This document shows, in pieces, positions 17,391 through 25,798 of a stretch of DNA of 64,000 nucleotides. The notes under the pieces were generated by a model. It ran no database searches, was not told where the DNA came from, and saw only the letters and a program-made list of their open reading frames with translations. Origin of the DNA: Pseudomonas typographi (lineage in GTDB: Bacteria; Pseudomonadota; Gammaproteobacteria; Pseudomonadales; Pseudomonadaceae); the NCBI RefSeq assembly GCF_014694385.1, contig NZ_JAAOCA010000031.1, positions 1 to 64,000 of the forward strand. Direction: 5' to 3'. The position numbers and the translations under genes are program-made. How positions within the stretch are numbered: position 1 is the stretch's first letter; each line of letters opens with the position of its first letter.

Positions 17391-17672
17391 TCAGCGATAC
17401 TCGCACAGGTAGGCGGTATCGCTGGCAACCTTGAGCTGGAACTTGCTATTGGCGGGCACGCTGAACTGGCTGCCCGCGCTAAAGGTTTCCCAGCCGGCGC
17501 TGTCGGGCAGCTTCACCACCAACTCGCCGCTGATCACCTGCATGATCTCTTTTTGCGCGGTGCCGAACTCGTATTCGCCGGGTGCCATCACGCCGAGGGT
17601 CGCTGGGCCCTGGGCAGTGCTGAAGGCAATGGATTTCACTGTGCCGTCGAAGTACTCATTGACTTTAAACAT
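17391..17672 (-). CDS. ppnP: Pyrimidine/purine nucleoside phosphorylase
   Basis: A 93-residue single-domain cupin that matches the PpnP (YaiE, DUF1255) family in length and motifs: MFKVNEYFDGTVKSI, LGVMAPGEYEFGTAQKEIM, and a C-terminal YLCEYR. The enzyme splits diverse nucleosides with phosphate into base and ribose-1-phosphate in the cytoplasm. It is a separate unit, 93 bases after the ClpP-like gene's start, same strand. Confidence 0.93.
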   Translation of the reverse strand: MFKVNEYFDGTVKSIAFSTAQGPATLGVMAPGEYEFGTAQKEIMQVISGELVVKLPDSAGWETFSAGSQFSVPANSKFQLKVASDTAYLCEYR

Positions 17673-17735
17673 GGCATTTCCTCGCGCTTAAAGGGGCAAA
17701 AAAGGGGGCCAGTATGCCCAAGTGGCGAAACGCCG

Positions 17736-18296
17736 TCATCCGCTTTTGTTTGGGAAGGGTAGCGCCAATGGCAACAGCCGTGCGGTGTTGCGGGCATCGA
17801 TCAATGCGCGATGCGGGGTGCCGTTGAACTGCAGCCCGGCCAGTTGCAGCGCACCGTTCAGCCCGGTGGGGCGCTGTAGATGGCGGGCCTTGGCAAAGCG
17901 TTGCTTGAGGTTCACATGGGGGATCTGGGCCAAGCAGGAGACCAATTGGTACTCAGCCCAGGCCAACAGCAACTGTTGGCGGTCGTAGTCGCCCCAACTG
18001 ACCCAGCCCTGAAGGCCCTGGCCGAAGCGCTGTAGCCAACGTTCGAATTGTGGCCACACCTGGCCCATTGCGTGAGCGCTGTCGATGTCCGTTTGCCGAA
18101 TATGCGTCAGTTGCCGGCAGAAGGGGGTAAGCTGCGGGCGCCGCGCGGGTTTGACGAAGCGCTGGAAGTGATCCAGTTCGTGGCCATCGTGGTCGACCAT
18201 GCAGGCGCCGATCTCGATGATTTCCATCTCCGCGACCGGCCAACCGCCGTCATCGGTGGTGGCCTCCAGGTCGATCACCAGCCAGTGCGGCTTCAT
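17736..18296 (-). CDS. DEDDh 3'-5' exonuclease (KapD/ERI1-like)
   Basis: A 186-residue exonuclease. Exo I motif is VIDLEATT (Asp9, Glu11), Exo II is SWGDYDRQQLLLA, and Exo III is HRALIDARNTARLL (His and Asp), giving the DEDDh metal-binding set. The family trims 3' ends of RNA or DNA; compact proteins of this subgroup resemble KapD and ERI1. It is transcribed alone and its promoter side abuts the repeat at 18331. Confidence 0.88.
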   Translation of the reverse strand: MKPHWLVIDLEATTDDGGWPVAEMEIIEIGACMVDHDGHELDHFQRFVKPARRPQLTPFCRQLTHIRQTDIDSAHAMGQVWPQFERWLQRFGQGLQGWVSWGDYDRQQLLLAWAEYQLVSCLAQIPHVNLKQRFAKARHLQRPTGLNGALQLAGLQFNGTPHRALIDARNTARLLPLALPFPNKSG

Positions 18297-18330
18297 GTGG
18301 GCTCCAGATCCGTCATGGGCTACAACCGCT

Positions 18331-18475
18331 TAGTGTGGTGCCTCAGAAGTTAGCTGCACAATTTTGACGGGGCCTTTTGCTGCCGGCCTGCGCTGCTATC
18401 CCTCGCGACAGCCCTGTTATGCCGCGCCATGTCACGGTGCCACACAACAACGCTGACGAACTGCAGACACCTCTC
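18331..18475. repeat. Dispersed intergenic repeat, copy C
   Basis: Seen directly: left end TTAGTGTGGTGCCTCAGAAG, then TTTTGACGGGGCCTTTTGCTGC, CTGCTATCCCTCGC, a degenerate central palindrome (AGCCCTGTTATG), TCACGGTGCC, and CAGACACC near the right end. It has the clearest left boundary of the four copies. It sits between the exonuclease and the solute-binding protein genes. Confidence 0.6.
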
Positions 18476-18591
18476 TAGAGCCTAGCCGAACGGCAAAGGT
18501 TCCTGAATCGCAGTGGGTTACCTGCTTGATATTGCTTGCGTACTCAAAACCCCCTAGCTTATGTATACGTTCCCTAACAGTGGTATTCGTG

Positions 18592-19404
18592 ATGTGCATG
18601 CCTTTGCGGGCCCTGCTGCTTGGAGCATTGCTTTCGGCCCTGGCCAACCCGGTAAGGGCGCAACAAGATGTGCGTATTGGCGCTGCCCACTTTCCTCCTT
18701 ATACGGTGCGCCCGGAAAACGGCGAGGACTTCGGGCTGCTGCCGGAACTGGCCGCCGCGTTGAACCGCCTCCAAAGCACGTATCGTTTCGTGCTGGTGCC
18801 CACGTCCATCCCACGGCGCTTCCAGGACTTCGCCCAAGGGCGCACCGACATGGCTATTTTCGAGAACCCGGCATGGGGCTGGCAGGGCATCCCCCACGTA
18901 AGTGTCGATATGCGCCTCGAAGATGCCGAAGTGTTCGTCGCCCGGCGTGAGTCAGGCCGCGACCAACGCTATTTCGCTGACCTCACCGGCAAGCGCTTGG
19001 CGTTGTTCAGCGGTTACCACTACGCGTTCGCGCAGTTTGAGGCAGACCCGCAAAGGTTGGCCCGGGACTGGCACGCCACCGTGACGTACTCGCACGACAG
19101 CAACTTGCAAATGGTATTGCGCGGCCGCACTGACATCGCCTTGGTCACCCGTTCGTACCTGAGCGATTACCTACGCCGCAATCCAGAAATCGCTGGCGAT
19201 TACTTGGTGTCTGAGCGCATCGATCAGGTGTACCACCACTACGCGTTGCTGCGCCCGGGCGCGCCGATCAGTGGCGAACAGTTCGCGCTTTATCTCAAAC
19301 AATTGGAAGAAAACGGCGAGCTCGAAAAAATCTTCGAGCCTTACCGCATTTCGGTACTGGGCTTCGAGCCGGTGCCGGCGGTGGTTCACCCGCCGGCGCC
19401 TTGA
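18592..19404 (+). CDS. Periplasmic solute-binding protein (SBP_bac_3 family)
   Basis: A 270-residue protein with a Sec signal peptide (MCMPLRALLLGALLSALANPVRA, cleaved before QQDV). Its fold resembles amino-acid-binding receptors: VRIGAAHFPPYTV opens the domain and GRTDMAIF and GRTDIALVTRSYLSDYLR are the lobe-closing segments. No permease or ATPase gene adjoins it, so it may serve as an orphan receptor. The start at 18592 (or 18598) places the signal peptide correctly; the frame to 18526 adds non-leader residues. Confidence 0.82.
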   Translation: MCMPLRALLLGALLSALANPVRAQQDVRIGAAHFPPYTVRPENGEDFGLLPELAAALNRLQSTYRFVLVPTSIPRRFQDFAQGRTDMAIFENPAWGWQGIPHVSVDMRLEDAEVFVARRESGRDQRYFADLTGKRLALFSGYHYAFAQFEADPQRLARDWHATVTYSHDSNLQMVLRGRTDIALVTRSYLSDYLRRNPEIAGDYLVSERIDQVYHHYALLRPGAPISGEQFALYLKQLEENGELEKIFEPYRISVLGFEPVPAVVHPPAP

Positions 19405-19407
19405 GCG

Positions 19408-21915
19408 TCATGCCTCGCGCAGCACCGCCAGGGGGCTGGCAGCCAGTGCACGGCAGGTGCCCAGCATGCCGGCCAGCCCGACCAGCGCGGCACCGGCCAG
19501 TGGCAGTAGCAACAGCCATGGGTGCGGTGCCCACGGCAGTTGCAACGCGAAACGGTACAGCGCCCAACTCGCCGCCTCTGTAGCCAACGCCGCGACGCCG
19601 CCGCTGGCGGCGCCGAGCACGGCGAACTCGATACGCCGCGCGCTGACCAACAGTGGCCGCGCCGCGCCAAGGGCGCGTAACAGCGCGCCTTGCCGGATAC
19701 GCTCGTCAAGGGTCGCCTGCAAGCCGGCAAACAACACCGCCACGCCGGCAGCCAGCACGAACAGCAACACGAACTGCACCGCCAGCGTGACCTGCGCCAA
19801 AATGCTGCGCAACTGTGCCAGCACCGCGTCGACCTGCAACAGCGTGGTGGCGGGGAACGCCCTCGACAACGCGACAATGCGTGCGTCGTTGCCCGGGGCC
19901 AGGTAGAAGCTGCCTAAGTAAGTGGCGGGTAGGTCTTGCAGCGTCCCGGGTTGGAAAATGATAAAAAAGTTGGGCTGGAAGTTATCCCAGTGGATGCTTC
20001 GCAGGCTGGTGATGCGGGCGTCGCGTACTACCCCGCCGACGTTGAACGTGAGTGTGCTGCCAATAGTGAGCCCTAGGCTTTGCGCCAATTCGCCCTCCAC
20101 CGACACGCCCGGCAGTTCGCCGGCAATGGTCGGCTGCCACCATTGCCCGGCGGTGATCTGGTTGCCGGCGGGCAGCTCCGCCGCCCAGGTCAGGCTCAAG
20201 TCGCGCTGGGTGGCACGTTCGCCGCGCGACCCGGCGCTGACCCGGTCGGCGACCGGTTGGCCATCGATATGGGTCAGGCGGCCCGGCACTACCGGGTACA
20301 GCGGCGAAGCACGTGCGCCATCGGCGCCAAGCTGCTGGGCGAAGGCGTCGCGCTCGCCCGGCAGAATGTTCACGGCGAAGTAATTAGGTGCCTCCTTGGG
20401 CAACTGCTGTTGCCAGGTATCGAGCAGTTCAGTGCGCAGCAGCACCACCAGGGCCATGGCGAAGAGTATCAGGCCAAAGGCCAACGCCTGCCCGGCCGCA
20501 GCGGTGGGGTGGCGCAACAGTTGGCCCAGACCAAGGCGCCACGGCAAGGGGGCGTTAGCCAAGGCTCCGCGTAGGCGACGCAGTACCCCGACCAACAGCG
20601 CGCCCAGCACCAACGCGGCGACCACCCCCCCGGCCAGGAGGGCCAGGGTCAGGCGCAGGTCGAGGCTTAGCCGCCACATGATCAGCCCCACCGCCAGCAC
20701 GGCGGTGCCGTACACCGCCCAGCTGGCGGCAGGCGCCGGTAAAAGGTCACGGCGCAGCACCCGCAAAGGCGGCACCCGGCCCAACGCCATCAGCGGCGGC
20801 AAGGCGAAGCCGGCCAGCGCGGCGAGGCCTGTGCCCACGCCGGCCAGGGCCGGCGCCGGGCCTGCGCTGGGGATCGAAGCCGGCAGCAGCCCATGAAGCA
20901 ATGCGAACAAGGCGAACTGGCTGAGCCAGCCCATTAGCGCGCCGGCCAGGCTGGCGGCGAGCCCCACCAGGGTTAACTGCAGGCTGAACAATAGCAACGT
21001 GTCGAGACGTGACAGGCCCAGGCACCGCAACAGGGCGCTGGTATCAAAGCGGCGGGCAGCGTAGCGGTTGGCCGACAAGGCCACCGCCACCCCGGCGAGC
21101 ATCACCGCCACCAAGCTGGCCAGGTTCAGGTAACTCTCGGCCTTGCCCAGCGCACCCCCGACCTGGCGGTTGCCATCGTGGCTGTCGAGCAGGCGCTGGT
21201 TGGGCGCAAGGCTGCCCTGGACTTGTTCTCGGTACTGCGCGATCAGCGCCGGTGCCCCGCGCCACAAGTCTCGAAAGCTGACCCGGCTGCCCGGTTGCAG
21301 GATGCCGGTGGCAGCAAGGTCAGCGAGGTTCATCAGCACCCGCGGGATGAGGCTGTAGAAATCGGCGGCGCGGTCGGGCTCGTAGGTCAGCACGCGGCTG
21401 ATGCGCAGCGTTTTCGTGCCGATATCGAGGTTGCCGCCCACCTTCACGTTCAGCGCTGCCAGCAGCCGCGGTTCTACCCAGGCTTCGCCGGCGCCTGGCA
21501 AGCCGCCGGCTTGCTCGGCCCCGTAGGGTTCAGCGCTACTTTTTAGCTGGCCGCGCAGGGGGTAGGGCGCCTCGACCGCCTTGATGCTTGAGAGCTGGAT
21601 GCTCGCATCCGTGGCTGCCACGCTGGTGAATTCGACCGTTTTGGCGTGGGCCAGGCCCAGCGCCTGGCCTTGGCGCAGTTGCTCCGGCCGTGCTTCGGTG
21701 GTGCCTTGCAGCACTAGGTCGGCGGCCAGGAACTCGCTGGCGCGCAAGGCCATGGCAGCGTTCAGGCGCGCGCCAAAATAGCCGATGGCGCTGCTGCAGG
21801 CCACAGCGATCACCAGGGCGAAAAACAACACGCGCAGTTCACCGGCGCGGGCATCACGCACCACTTGGCGCAGCGCCAGGCTGCACAAGCGCAGCAAGGG
21901 TAGGCCGTTCATCAA
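19408..21915 (-). CDS. ABC transporter permease of the FtsX/YbbP type
   Basis: An 835-residue membrane protein with an N-terminal TM helix (LFFALVIAVACSSAIGYF), a large periplasmic domain, and three helices around 260-400. A second cluster follows near 440-500 (the repeated half), then another periplasmic domain and C-terminal FtsX helices (VQFVLLFVLAAGVAVLFAGL). This doubled FtsX arrangement matches YbbP. It overlaps the ATPase gene by 4 bases. YbbA/YbbP complexes are LolCDE-like, proposed to extract lipids or proteins from the membrane rather than to import solutes. Confidence 0.9.
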   Translation of the reverse strand: MMNGLPLLRLCSLALRQVVRDARAGELRVLFFALVIAVACSSAIGYFGARLNAAMALRASEFLAADLVLQGTTEARPEQLRQGQALGLAHAKTVEFTSVAATDASIQLSSIKAVEAPYPLRGQLKSSAEPYGAEQAGGLPGAGEAWVEPRLLAALNVKVGGNLDIGTKTLRISRVLTYEPDRAADFYSLIPRVLMNLADLAATGILQPGSRVSFRDLWRGAPALIAQYREQVQGSLAPNQRLLDSHDGNRQVGGALGKAESYLNLASLVAVMLAGVAVALSANRYAARRFDTSALLRCLGLSRLDTLLLFSLQLTLVGLAASLAGALMGWLSQFALFALLHGLLPASIPSAGPAPALAGVGTGLAALAGFALPPLMALGRVPPLRVLRRDLLPAPAASWAVYGTAVLAVGLIMWRLSLDLRLTLALLAGGVVAALVLGALLVGVLRRLRGALANAPLPWRLGLGQLLRHPTAAAGQALAFGLILFAMALVVLLRTELLDTWQQQLPKEAPNYFAVNILPGERDAFAQQLGADGARASPLYPVVPGRLTHIDGQPVADRVSAGSRGERATQRDLSLTWAAELPAGNQITAGQWWQPTIAGELPGVSVEGELAQSLGLTIGSTLTFNVGGVVRDARITSLRSIHWDNFQPNFFIIFQPGTLQDLPATYLGSFYLAPGNDARIVALSRAFPATTLLQVDAVLAQLRSILAQVTLAVQFVLLFVLAAGVAVLFAGLQATLDERIRQGALLRALGAARPLLVSARRIEFAVLGAASGGVAALATEAASWALYRFALQLPWAPHPWLLLLPLAGAALVGLAGMLGTCRALAASPLAVLREA

Positions 21916-22595
21916 GGCTCCAGCGGCGGCACCAGGCGGCCAGCATCCAGGCGAATCTGGCGGCGGCAGCGCTGGGCCAAGCGTTCATCGTGGGTGACCA
22001 GCACCAGGGTGGTGCCCCGTTCCCGGTTGAGTTCGAACAACAAATCACTGATGCGCTCACCGGTTTGGCTGTCGAGATTGCCGGTAGGCTCGTCGGCGAA
22101 CAGCACCGACGGCTCGGCGGCGAACGCTCGGGCGATCGCCACGCGCTGCTGCTCACCCCCGGAAAGCTGGCGTGGCCAGTGCCCTAGGCGGTGCCCTAGC
22201 CCCACCCGGCCGAGCAACAGGCGGGCTTGCTCGCGGGCGTCTGCACGGCCGTGCAGTTCCATGGGCAGCATCACGTTTTCCAAGGCGTTCAAGCTGTCCA
22301 GCAATTGGAACGACTGGAACACGAAACCGACGTGTTCGGCCCGTACCTGAGCCCGGCGGTCTTCATCGAGGCTGGCCAGCCCGTGGCCGGCCAGGCTAAC
22401 CTCGCCGGTGCTGGGCAGGTCGAGGCCGGCCAATAGGCCGAGCAGGGTGGATTTGCCGGACCCGGAGGCGCCGACGATGGCCAAGCTGTCGCCAGCGGCC
22501 AGTTCCAGCGACAGCGGGTGCAGGATGGTCAACTCGCCTTCCGTGCCGGGAACCGCTTTGCTAAGGTTGCGCGCTGTGAGAATGCTTGCGCCCAT
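21912..22595 (-). CDS. ABC transporter ATPase (YbbA/LolD-like)
   Basis: A 227-residue ATPase with Walker A GASGSGKSTL, Q-loop VFQSFQLL, signature LSGGEQQRVAIARAF, Walker B VLFADEPTGNLD and the switch His (LVLVTHDE). These match the LolD/MacB group. The start MGASILTARN at 22595 lies only 11 bases from the divergent tesA start; the longer frame to 22655 would run into tesA. It is paired with the YbbP-type permease downstream, and the ybbA-tesA divergence is widely conserved. Confidence 0.93.
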   Translation of the reverse strand: MGASILTARNLSKAVPGTEGELTILHPLSLELAAGDSLAIVGASGSGKSTLLGLLAGLDLPSTGEVSLAGHGLASLDEDRRAQVRAEHVGFVFQSFQLLDSLNALENVMLPMELHGRADAREQARLLLGRVGLGHRLGHWPRQLSGGEQQRVAIARAFAAEPSVLFADEPTGNLDSQTGERISDLLFELNRERGTTLVLVTHDERLAQRCRRQIRLDAGRLVPPLEP

Positions 22596-22606
22596 GGAGA
22601 GTCCGA

Positions 22607-23212
22607 ATGCGAATGTGGAATGGGGTGGCCGGCGTGCTGCTGTTGGCGATGGCACAAGGGGCCGCGGCCGGAACGGTGTTGATCCTGGGCGATAGTATCA
22701 GCGCCGGTTTCGGGCTGGATACCTCCGCTGGCTGGGTAGCGCTGTTGCAGCGGCGCCTGGCACAACAGGGCGAGGGCGATACGGTGGTCAATGCGTCGGT
22801 CACCGGTGACACCAGTGCCAACGCCCAAGCGCGGCTGCCAGCGCTGCTGACACAGTATAAGCCGAAGCTTGTGGTGCTTGAGCTGGGAGGCAACGATGGC
22901 CTGCGTGGGCAGCCGCCTATGCAATTGCAACAAAACCTTGCGCAGATGATCGATGCCTCTCGCGCCGTGGGCGCCAAGGTATTGCTGCTGGGCATGCGCC
23001 TGCCGCCCAATTATGGCGCGCGCTACACCCAGGCCTTTGCTCAAGTGTATGGCAACTTGGCGCAGGATAAGCAGGTGGCGTGGGTGCCTTTCATGCTCGA
23101 AGGCGTGGGCGGCACGCCAGCGCTGATGCAAGCTGACGGCATACACCCGAACCAGAGCGCCCAGGGGCGCCTGCTCGATAATGTCTGGCCGGCGTTGCAA
23201 CCCTTGCTCTAA
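22607..23212 (+). CDS. tesA: Arylesterase / acyl-CoA thioesterase TesA (GDSL family)
   Basis: A 201-residue periplasmic SGNH hydrolase with a signal peptide (MRMWNGVAGVLLLAMAQGAAA). Block I is ILGDSISAGFGL with the catalytic Ser, block III is GGNDGLRG, and block V is DGIHPNQSAQG with Asp and His. It cleaves acyl esters and thioesters (TesA/ lysophospholipase L1). GGAGAG lies 5 bases before ATG 22607, so this start is preferred to 22586. It is divergent from the YbbA-type ATPase. Confidence 0.93.
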   Translation: MRMWNGVAGVLLLAMAQGAAAGTVLILGDSISAGFGLDTSAGWVALLQRRLAQQGEGDTVVNASVTGDTSANAQARLPALLTQYKPKLVVLELGGNDGLRGQPPMQLQQNLAQMIDASRAVGAKVLLLGMRLPPNYGARYTQAFAQVYGNLAQDKQVAWVPFMLEGVGGTPALMQADGIHPNQSAQGRLLDNVWPALQPLL

Positions 23213-23267
23213 CCCTTTTCTCCGGGCGGCCTTTCGGCTAAGGTTGCGCCCCCGCCTGGAGCCCGCA

Positions 23268-23558
23268 ATGCCACGACCCGCCTGGTCCTTGCACCATTAC
23301 CAATTGATAGAACCTGATGAACAACTCGACCTTTTCGCCTGCCAGCAAGTGCGCGTGCACTTGGCCGCCCGGCAATTGGAGCTGGCAGGGTCCGCCGATC
23401 GTACCCTGTGCGGGGGCCTGTTGCCCGCGCAGCCACGCTGGTTCGGGGTGCAAAAGAAGATTTTCCGCGATACCCGCCTGTGCCCGCTGTGCCGGGCGAT
23501 CCTGCTGGCCCAGCGTAAAGGTACCCGGCCTGTATGGCCAGGGCTTGAAACCCATTAA
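23268..23558 (+). CDS. Conserved hypothetical protein with CPLC motif
   Basis: A 96-residue soluble protein. It has a CGG near residue 55 and RLCPLCRAILLAQRK near 80, so three or four cysteines could bind zinc. I recognise no family. GGAG before ATG 23268 supports this start; the frame to 23181 would overlap tesA. It lies 55 bases downstream of tesA and may be read with it. Confidence 0.6.
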   Translation: MPRPAWSLHHYQLIEPDEQLDLFACQQVRVHLAARQLELAGSADRTLCGGLLPAQPRWFGVQKKIFRDTRLCPLCRAILLAQRKGTRPVWPGLETH

Positions 23559-23665
23559 GTGCCCACGGTGGTGAACGGCCAAGCGTAACGGCTTCACTCG
23601 TGTGTGCTCGGGCAGCGGTGTACAATCACGCTTTCGTATTCGTCACCCTTGCGAAGGAAGTTCGG

Positions 23666-24613
23666 ATGTTGCCGCGTGTCACCGCCCTTAGCCGTTGCCT
23701 GTCCCTGGCCGCTGTGTTCGTAGCAGGGCCGGCCTCTGCGCTGGAACTGCCCCTGCCGCCGCCTGGCGAAGACATCGTCGGCCAAGTGCAAACCATCAAG
23801 GCCCGTTACGAAGACACCTTCGCCGATCTTGGCAACCAGTACGACCTTGGCTACCTGGAAATGATCGCGGCCAACCCGGGCGTGGATGCCTGGCTGCCCA
23901 AGGCCGGTACGGAGATCGTGCTGCCCACGCGTTTTATCCTGCCGCCCGGGCCGCGAGAAGGTATCGTGATCAACTTGGCCGAGTACCGCTTGTACTACTA
24001 CCCCAAGGGCGGCAATACGGTACGCACCTACCCGCTGGGTATCGGCCGAGAGGGCTGGGGTTCGCCGGTGGCCAACACCAAGATCATCGCCAAAATCACC
24101 AACCCCACCTGGACGCCGCCGGCTTCGGTACGTGCCGAGCATGCCGCCGACGGCGACACCTTGCCAGCGGTGGTGCCGGCCGGGCCAGATAACCCGCTGG
24201 GGCCGTTCAAGTTCGTACTGGGACTGCCGGGTTACTTGATTCACGGTTCGAACATGAAGTTCGGTATCGGTACCCGTACCAGCCATGGTTGCTTTCGCAT
24301 GTACAACAACGATGTACTCGAGCTGTCGGGCCTGGTACCGGTCGGCACCCCGGTACGTATCCTCGATGAGCCCTATAAATTCGGCATCAGTGGCGGCAAG
24401 CTGTACCTCGAAGCCCATACCCCGCTGGATGCGAAGGGCGATCCGTCCACCGAAGACAAGCATGCCGCAGTGATCAATGCGCTGATCAACCGCAAGGATT
24501 TGTCTGGCCATGTGACCGTTAACTGGGACACGGTGCGTGATGTGATCAACGGTGAGGATGGGCTGCCGGTTGAAATTGGCACGCCGGATGATACGCTGGT
24601 GAGCGGCCAGTAA
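23666..24613 (+). CDS. L,D-transpeptidase (YkuD family)
   Basis: A 315-residue secreted protein with a signal peptide (to PASA-LEL). A LysM-like segment (IKARYEDTFADLGNQYDLGY..) lies near 40-90, and the YkuD catalytic domain contains HGSNMKFGIGTRTSHGCFRMYN, with catalytic Cys in the SHGC(x)R motif. The enzyme forms 3-3 peptidoglycan cross-links or attaches a lipoprotein to peptidoglycan. The neighbouring oprI gene codes for the Lpp-like lipoprotein that such enzymes anchor, which makes a partnership likely. AAGGAAG precedes ATG 23666. Confidence 0.92.
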   Translation: MLPRVTALSRCLSLAAVFVAGPASALELPLPPPGEDIVGQVQTIKARYEDTFADLGNQYDLGYLEMIAANPGVDAWLPKAGTEIVLPTRFILPPGPREGIVINLAEYRLYYYPKGGNTVRTYPLGIGREGWGSPVANTKIIAKITNPTWTPPASVRAEHAADGDTLPAVVPAGPDNPLGPFKFVLGLPGYLIHGSNMKFGIGTRTSHGCFRMYNNDVLELSGLVPVGTPVRILDEPYKFGISGGKLYLEAHTPLDAKGDPSTEDKHAAVINALINRKDLSGHVTVNWDTVRDVINGEDGLPVEIGTPDDTLVSGQ

Positions 24614-24717
24614 AAGGCGGCTGCACAGCCGGGCAAATGGCCTGCGGCGGCTGGCTGGGCCGCACGCTGCAATGGGCGTTCAAAGTGGCCCCAGCGCAGC
24701 GCGCTTGGCTACTGAAA

Positions 24718-24755
24718 CACAAAGGCCGAGCCATGAAAGTGGCCCGGCCTTTGTG
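24718..24755. terminator. Transcription terminator between the L,D-transpeptidase gene and oprI
   Basis: A perfect 11-base stem CACAAAGGCCG / CGGCCTTTGTG with a 16-base loop lies between two convergent genes. A second inverted repeat CAAGTAAC / GTTACTTG (24758-24780) reaches the oprI stop. T-runs are short on both sides, so it is probably a shared bidirectional stop. Confidence 0.7.
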
Positions 24756-24773
24756 TTCAAGTAACCTGCAGGG

Positions 24774-25025
24774 TTACTTGCGAGAAGCTTTGTCGAGCAT
24801 ACGCAGGGCGCGCTCGTTAGCTTCGTCAGCGGTTTGCTGGGCTTTCTGGGCAGCAGCGAGCGCTTCGTCAGCCTTGCGGTAGGCCTCGTCAGCGCGCGCT
24901 TGGGCACGAGCGGAAGCGTCTTCGGTAGCGGTCAGGCGGGCTTCGGTTTCTTTGGAAGCGCTGCTGCAGCCGGTAGCCAGAACGGCAGCCAGAGCCAGAG
25001 CAGAGAATTTCAGAACGTTGTTCAT
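24774..25025 (-). CDS. oprI: Major outer-membrane lipoprotein OprI (Lpp-like)
   Basis: An 83-residue lipoprotein, the usual OprI length. It has the signal peptide MNNVLKFSALALAAVLATGCSSAS with lipobox ATGC, a heptad-repeat helix rich in Ala, Asp and Glu (TATEDASARAQARADEAYRKADEAL), and the C-terminal lysine (KASRK) through which Lpp is linked to peptidoglycan. It is among the most abundant proteins in Pseudomonas and anchors the outer membrane. AAGGGGA lies just before ATG 25025. Confidence 0.97.
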   Translation of the reverse strand: MNNVLKFSALALAAVLATGCSSASKETEARLTATEDASARAQARADEAYRKADEALAAAQKAQQTADEANERALRMLDKASRK

Positions 25026-25473
25026 CGTGTTCCCCTTCAAGGACTTTCTAGTTTAAGTAGCCATCTCTCGCACAGGAGAATATGGCCGGTGTACATAGTA
25101 CCCATTACTTGTAGTAAGTAAACTGACGCAATGCAAGAACGCGCAAAAAATTGCGCGCCGCAGGTTGGTATAGAGCGGCTGCTTCGACTGTTGTTCAGTT
25201 TTTGTGCAGTACGCGATGAGCAATAGGCGGCAGTTGGCCGTGGAAGTTGTCAAGCCAGTGTATGCAAGTTGGTGAAACCAAAGGTGACTTTTACGGTCAC
25301 TGTGCGTCTGTTCATTGCTGTTGCCCAGCGCAGTTATAGCCCATGCCCCGCGCGGGTTGCCTGAACGGTGCCGGCGCGGCCGATGTCAAACAGGGCAGTG
25401 TAGGGAACAGTTCCAACCCTGTCGAAACGGCGGTATGGTAGGGGTCTGATTACAAGACCCGCGAGGAGTTGCA
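25026..25473. other. Intergenic region between oprI and a GNAT gene
   Basis: About 450 bases without a credible gene. It should hold the oprI promoter; on the minus strand a TACTAT -10-like hexamer is near 25095, with TTTACT about 16 bases upstream. It also has an inverted repeat TTACTT / AAGTAA around 25105-25121. The start of the forward GNAT gene has GAGGAG 25462-25467. Nothing else stands out. Confidence 0.4.
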
Positions 25474-25758
25474 ATGAGCGAGGCGTTTGCTATCCATCAC
25501 GACCAGGACGGTCACCAGTTCGAGACCGTCGTGGATGGGCACCGTGCCTACCTGACCTACATGGACTTAGGTAAACAGACACTCGATATCTATCGCACCT
25601 TCGTGCCCTCGGCGCTGCGCGGGCGCGGCATTGCCGCAGCACTGGCGGCGACTGCCTTGGAATACGCCGACCGCATGGGGTACACGGTGATACCTTCATG
25701 CTCTTATGTCGAGCGCTACATGGAACGCCATCCGCAACGGCATAACCAACCCGGCTGA
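25474..25758 (+). CDS. Small GNAT acetyltransferase (YjdJ-like)
   Basis: A 94-residue protein of the short GNAT family (COG2388). It contains TYMDLGKQTLDIYRTFVPSALRGRGIAAAL, in which RGRGIA is the acetyl-CoA pyrophosphate loop, and a final YVERYMERHP. Its length fits the family, which acetylates unknown small substrates. GAGGAG lies ideally before ATG. It converges on the DAHP synthase gene, 40 bases away. Confidence 0.9.
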   Translation: MSEAFAIHHDQDGHQFETVVDGHRAYLTYMDLGKQTLDIYRTFVPSALRGRGIAAALAATALEYADRMGYTVIPSCSYVERYMERHPQRHNQPG

Positions 25759-25798
25759 GCTGCCGGTGGGCAGGTACCTGCGCCCCTCCCAGGGCAGG

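Noticed and set aside
18526..18591. Upstream extension of the solute-binding protein
   Set aside because: It adds residues before a good signal peptide.
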